A stretch of 64,000 nt of DNA from positions 36,590,838 to 36,654,837 of the forward strand of contig NC_049901.1 in assembly GCF_001411555.2 (NCBI RefSeq), in the 5' to 3' direction. The notes below the pieces were generated by a model, which saw only the letters and a program-made list of their open reading frames with translations, had not been told where the DNA came from and did no database searches. This document shows, in pieces, positions 58,956-64,000 of the stretch. The DNA is from Juglans regia. Its lineage: Eukaryota > Streptophyta > Magnoliopsida > Fagales > Juglandaceae. How positions within the stretch are numbered: the stretch's first letter is position 1; each line of letters starts with the position of its first letter. A program made the translations under genes and the position numbers.

Positions 58956-61652
58956 TGTAACACCCCGACCCAATTTGGGTCTGGAGGGTTACTCATATCA
59001 CCTAAAATCAACTCCAATTAATGCGTTTAAAAATAAATTAGAGTCTCCATAACATATCAAGATATTTGTTCAACCCAAAGATCCATGTTTCTACGTAAGG
59101 GCACCTCAATGGTGTCTTGTCGTTATACATAACTTTTCCACAAGACTAGAAATATTCATTACTTAACATACCAAAGTCACATAAAATTTCAATACTACCA
59201 AAAGTTACTCTCCAAAAGTCATTGTACCCTAAGGCACTTAGTCTTCCATAATCCACAAAACTTGCAAATACTTCCTATTCCTGATTCTCAACTGTTGCGT
59301 CAATGTCATCTGAAACATATTATGAAGATAGGGGTGAGTTATCAACAACTCAGTAAGCAGAGAACATATACTAGCATGTAAACATGAGCCTTTTTAGAAA
59401 GTTCAATATGCAGAAACAAAACATTTTATTTTTTATTTTATATGCAGATCTCAGAAAACTTGTTATTAGAAAATCAGAGCGACTTTTCAAGCATTTCATA
59501 CTCAAGTCAACAATTCATATTTGAGGATCCATTTCAGATTCAAAAACGCTTTGGCATAACATAACTGAACATTTTCATCTTATCATATCATATCATATAC
59601 CATGTTTAACCCCCGTGGTAGGGTTGTGCTATCCCCGGTGGCCAAACCAGGCAGTATCATGTGGTGAACTTCCCATTTTTTAATTTCGGAGCCCCGAGTG
59701 TGCACACAGGAAAGAACACGTAAAAAGACCACTTTGTTTCCAAAGTTGGTGCACTCATATCATATCATGGTGGTACCAACCATATCACGTGAACAGTATC
59801 ATCATAGCAGAACCATATTCGGAACAGATAAGTATGCCAAAGTTTTATCATATCCATATCATATCAAAACATGTGCGAAACATATTCATATCATTTCTAT
59901 TTGATCAAAAACAGATCCAAATCATTTCATATCACATGCATAAAAATTTCAATGATATCATATTCGCTCTTTTGCATATTTCAGAAACATGTCAAATATT
60001 GCTCATGTCCACACATTTCATGTCAACAACATTTCTTTTCTCTTTCATATGTATCTCATGAGGGAATGCAAAACATATACTGAGGTTGTTTTTCACTTTT
60101 TCTTTTTAAAACAACATGCACATTTTTACAAACCAACCTCAGTTCATTTCTTTTTATGCAAATCTAGCGTAGGAACCCCGCTTACTTGGACTTCTTAATT
60201 TTTCGAAAATTTTCTCAATAATGCTGAACCAAAATTAATCGTCGCCTATAAGATAATCACGTAAATTTTCATAAGTCTCCAATCAATCTCATATTTTGAT
60301 ATTCAAGCCTACACTTATAAAATAGTCCATTTTTAATTCCTCAATCTCAAAATTCTCATTATTTTCAACATCACTTTCTAAACTCATCAATATCCGACTT
60401 CGACTAAACATTTAATTCTAACTTGCTTACAATTGAAGTGTAACTTTAAAATTCCTACTATATAATATAATATATAAAAAAAAAATCAAATTCGAGTCTA
60501 ACTACCCATATCTATAACAGTGAAATTTTAGCTTGCTAAAAACAAAAATCTCCGTCCAATAAAATTACTAAAACAGTTTATCAAACATAATAAATCATGT
60601 CTAATAAAATTAGACGGGTTTACCAAAATGACGTATAACTATTTAATCTCAAGTCTTACTCGCTAAAAAAATAATTCACTAGGTTTAAACACTAATCAAT
60701 AAAATTAAGTCTATAGGTATAAATCTTGTAGTTCATTGAAAGCTTCTCCAGAAATTAAAGTATGCCTTTAATAATAGGGGTAGAAAGGTCAAACCCGAAA
60801 CACACCATTCTACCTACTGTATCCTCCGATATATATATACTAAATGTTTCTATTTTAAGCACTAATCACAACTACCGAACACAACCTGCAAGGCTCAAGC
60901 GGGAGTTGCGACAGAACTCACCCACGACCAAACGAGGCAGTGACACCATGGGAGTGCAACGAAGGCTGGGCTGAGTCGGTGATGATGTCCTCGACAGCGT
61001 TGCACGGGGAGAGAGATAGAGCTGAAACCGAGAGAGAGTAAACGTGAGATAAGAGGCGAAGGGGGAGATATGGTGAGGGGGGTTTCCGTGGCTTACTGAA
61101 AGGGCAGAGGTGGCACGCGGTGGACTTATGGTGGTGCGACAATGGCTGGCGGTGAGGATTGCCAAGTTGGCAGCACACGGATGGAGGGAGAATTCCTCTA
61201 TTTTTTAGGCGTGAAAACAGGGGAGAGGCTCTAAACCAGCGACTGAGAAACCGGACGTGGAACCCTAAGGGACGGTGGCGCACGGCTGGGGGAAGGACTG
61301 CGAGTGCTTGAGCTACCGGTGAGACTGTGTGTGGTGGAGTTGCTGCGCGGAAGTGGCTCTGCGGGTGGCCGTTTGATGTTGCAGACCGAGGCTTCGGTTT
61401 GGTGTTTTGCAGAGAAACCGTGGTCTTCTGTGAAGAGGGAACCGAGCGGCACTTAGTCTAGGGTTGTAGTTGCTTCATATATATATATATAGACCAAAAT
61501 AGAAAGTAGATCAAACCTAAATAAAAGGGAAGAAAAACATGCACGAAAATGGAAACGAAAAATGTGAACCGTGCGATGCGTGGCGTGAGCCCGTGAAACG
61601 ATTTCTGAAAATGTGAACCACGTGCATGGGTCTAGCAATGCTGGGTCTTACA
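58956..61652. mobile_element. Probable solo LTR, 2.7 kb
   Basis: It begins TGTAACACCCCGACCCA and ends TGGGTCTTACA, so the ends are TG...CA with matching short inverted repeats. The exact 5-mer AGCGA flanks both sides (58951-58955 and 61653-61657), the expected LTR-retrotransposon duplication. No gag or pol similarity exists inside. A TATA-like run lies at 61477-61491 and a GC-rich block at 60880-61430. A single long LTR left by recombination between two LTRs is the simplest reading; a non-autonomous DNA element with short TIRs is the alternative. Confidence 0.6.
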
Positions 61653-62770
61653 AGCGATGCTAGTTTGCGATGGTCACTTACGTTCCTGGTGAGATCAAGG
61701 GTAATTTTTGTCCCTTAAATTTCCCTAATGTTCAAATAAATTTTATCTTCAAATTTGAACTGTGATGCAACTGTTATATATTTGAAATTGCTTTGTCCCT
61801 TAAAATGAATTTATCTGTGTTCATCCACTTTGCTGTCTATTGAATATGGACGTCTAAAGTTTGAAAACTCACTAGCTTAACTATACTCATTGCTGATCAA
61901 TACTGTCAAGTAATGAATAAGCCTAATTTTAGGCCTTCTATAACTTTAAATACTCTTATATACTACTCTTTTATATAGGTCTTCTGCAATGTGGGTTTAT
62001 TTATTACTCTTTTATGAGCACTACCCAAAAGATTGATAAATATTCAACGAGTGTTTGTGCTGATTCATATGAGCACCACCCAACAATTGATAATTATGGT
62101 GTTGAGGGCCATGGTGAATCAAATATGATGCATCAGGCCAAGGTTCACTTGCAGTGGAAACAAATTCGCCTACAAAAAGACAGATTTTCGTGGGGTGGGG
62201 AAATGGGATAAGAATTTTAAAAACCTAATGTTATTTACATATAGCAAATTCACCTACCAAAAGACATATTTTTATTGGTATACCATGTGATTTGCAGAAG
62301 AAAGACGTTGATGAACAAGGAGAAATGGGTGTGGTCTGGAAGGCAGCAGTGCGATGGTTTGTGTGACTACGGTGGGGTGCGCAGGTCTGGTCTGAAGCTC
62401 CTCCACCGGGACCGAAGGTCGTAGGGCGTGCGGCAGCGTGCGTTTGTAAATTTCGAAGTGGGTTAATGGTTCACAAGAGAAAAGAATAAACGAGTGTCAA
62501 GGGGTTCTTGATTTTTGACTTTGCTACGGTGCGATGTGATGTAAACATTTTCTATATGCTTAGGTGATGTGTCAGCTCACTATTGACTTCCATTAAAATC
62601 CAATTGTCGGATCTGCCATTCCAAAGAGGAACTGTACACCATATGTATAATTTATATATTTTGAAGGGTTTTTTTTTTTTTTTTGTGTCCATTTCTATAT
62701 GACCCAAGATTGATTGCTAAATGATCAATTGATCGGAGTGTCAGTAAGTTCATATAAATATATCTACTTA
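61653..62770. other. No supported gene
   Basis: The frame 62014-62211 (+, 65 codons, starting MSTTQKIDKYS) has no family resemblance. A GC-richer patch lies at 62320-62440. T-run at 62669-62684. Confidence 0.3.
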
Positions 62771-62928
62771 TATATAAAGCGTGAAGAGGTTTGTAACAGT
62801 ATTTTCGTCTAACATTTTTTTTTTTTCAATTTTACCCTTACTTTTATTCCAAAATCCCGGTTTTGCCACTGATTTTTTCCCATTTTACCCCTGGTTCTCC
62901 CGCGCGCGAGCCCTTCCTCCCCTCTCCC

Positions 62929-63242
62929 CCGTCCGTTTCTTCATCTGCTACGGTGCGCCGTCTCACAACGTCGTACTCGACACCGCCGCTCTCATTCTCT
63001 TCCCCTCCGACCGACGTCCATTCCCTTCCAATCTCAGCCCCTCTCGTGCCGCCGTTGACCGCCACGAGCGAATCCAAGCCGCGGCCTGTCCGATTCTTCG
63101 TCGCCTCCAGTGCGCCACCGCACGCCGGCGTGGCTAACACCGCCCCATCCATTCTCTTCCCCTCCGTCCGGCGTTCCTCCCCTTCCAATATCAGCTCCTA
63201 TCGTGCCGCCGTTAACCGCCACGACGAATCCAAGCCGCGGCT
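62929..63242. repeat. 157-bp tandem duplication in a CpG-rich block
   Basis: CATTCTCTTCCCCTCCG occurs at 62993 and 63150, and GAATCCAAGCCGCGG at 63069 and 63226, both 157 bp apart, so two adjacent units are present. The units differ by scattered changes. The block is rich in C and CG and is preceded by a TATATATAAAG word at about 62768. Three frames are open on the plus and minus strands at once (up to 127 codons), which reflects composition, and I recognise no protein. It may be the leader of a gene or a transposon-borne CpG island. Confidence 0.6.
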
Positions 63243-63580
63243 CTAGTTTTTTTTTTAATTAATTTTAATTTTTTTTAATTTAATTTAATTGTTTTTATAG
63301 GGGCGGCTGTGTCTTTATTGTGTTTTATTGTGTTTTATTTTCTTTAATTTTAAATTATGTAAATATTAAATTTAATTGTTACATTTCACTATAAACTATT
63401 TTTTTTTCCTTTTATTAATGATTTTTGTTTAATGATTTATTAAAAAATAAACTTAAATATATTTTTTTTCATTTCTGGATAAATTGAATAGTTTATTAAT
63501 TAACTTGAAATTAATTAGACTATTTGAGGTAAATCTATAATTTCTAATGTACTATAGTTTATTTAATTTTTTTAAAAGAA
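63243..63580. other. AT-rich non-coding DNA
   Basis: T-runs and TTTAATT repeats; no open frame. Confidence 0.4.
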
Positions 63581-63822
63581 AATGATAGGGTTACTACTCT
63601 CCTACTACTCATTTACTACTCTTTTTATATTTGATTTTTCTTAAAATTTGTTATTTTATTTAATGATTAAGGAATTGATTATTAAAAAAATTATATATTT
63701 TTTTAATTTTTTCGATTAAAGATGTTAAAAAATACTTCAAAGAAAATGATAAAAAAATAAAAAATTTGAAATTAACTATAAATAGTAATTGGATAGTAAT
63801 AGGGAAGTAACCCTATCATTAT
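63581..63822. mobile_element. MITE with ATGATAGGGTTACT inverted ends
   Basis: The left end AATGATAGGGTTACTACTC and the reverse complement of the right end (AATGATAGGGTTACTTCCC) form inverted repeats over about 20 bp with few changes. The 240-bp element is AT-rich and non-coding. The target duplication is unclear (TA or none), so the superfamily is not assigned. Confidence 0.6.
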
Positions 63823-64000
63823 ATTTTTTTAAATGTAAAGGATGAAATTTTATAAAATATATGATTAAATTATTTAATACTTACCACTGTCATTTTGAAT
63901 TTTAAAACTGACACATTATATTTTTATTTTGGAAATAACAAATATACAACATGCGCATCCAACTATAATTATTAAGAGTAATAATAGTAGGTTGGTTACT

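Noticed and set aside
60872..61452. Minus-strand frames of 73-121 codons inside the probable solo LTR
   Set aside because: They overlap in several frames in GC-rich DNA and resemble no gag, pol or host protein.
62781..63246. Frames of 118 and 127 codons (+) and 114 codons (-)
   Set aside because: They all cross the 157-bp tandem duplication and are open because of its C/G composition; no domain is recognisable.
1..64000. tRNA genes, rRNA genes and CRISPR arrays
   Set aside because: I saw no cloverleaf-like tRNA gene, no conserved rRNA segment and no regular spacer array; the periodic repeats present are minisatellites without unique spacers.

Overview
The window is nuclear DNA of a dicot plant. 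The evidence is an intron-containing TIR-NBS-LRR (TNL) resistance gene (a class found in dicots), plant-type LINE, copia, hAT, Mutator-like and PIF/Harbinger-like elements, tRNA-iMet primer sites and very AT-rich intergenic DNA. The short MITE families recall those of woody Fagales (walnut, oak relatives), but that is an impression, not a search result. Most of the 64 kb is transposon-derived. I see two host genes that look intact: a five-exon TNL at 8967-13913 (+) and a small intronless gene of unknown function at 28410-28967 (+).

Layout. 1-5040: an 80-bp minisatellite, AT-rich DNA and a CT-rich stretch that resembles the 5' end of a gene. 5044-6930: a Harbinger-like element (TAA target duplication) carrying two exons of a Raf-like protein kinase in opposite orientations. 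8150-8690: a decayed hAT-type repeat just upstream of the TNL promoter. 8967-13913: the TNL. 13955-15330: MITEs, one with a hAT-type MITE inserted in it. 15770-17350: an unusual array of degenerate GAGCAC/GTGCTC palindromic units. 17696-24152: a complete but decayed Ty1/copia element with matching LTRs and a perfect 5-bp target duplication. 25206-27688: a second Harbinger-like element, a hAT-type MITE and a Tourist-like MITE. 28020-28967: the small gene with bZIP-type promoter motifs. About 29880-35000: a decayed full-length-type LINE on the minus strand. 35675-43881: a second, 5'-truncated LINE on the plus strand, split by a 5.75-kb hAT element (35760-41511). 47711-56400: a Mutator-like element (MULE) with a FAR1/FRS-type transposase on the plus strand and a GRF zinc-finger membrane-protein gene on the minus strand, plus a partial internal duplication and a captured KH-domain exon. 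58956-61652: a 2.7-kb element best read as a solo LTR, inside a gene-5'-end-like sequence. 62929-63820: a GC-rich 157-bp tandem duplication and a MITE.

The TNL would act as an intracellular immune receptor whose TIR domain keeps the glutamate expected for NADase activity. The transposons are mostly dead copies (many stops and frameshifts), but their target duplications give a relative order of insertion. The most interesting parts are the convergent two-gene MULE, the gene-fragment captures in the MULE and in the Harbinger-like element, and the GAGCAC palindrome array.
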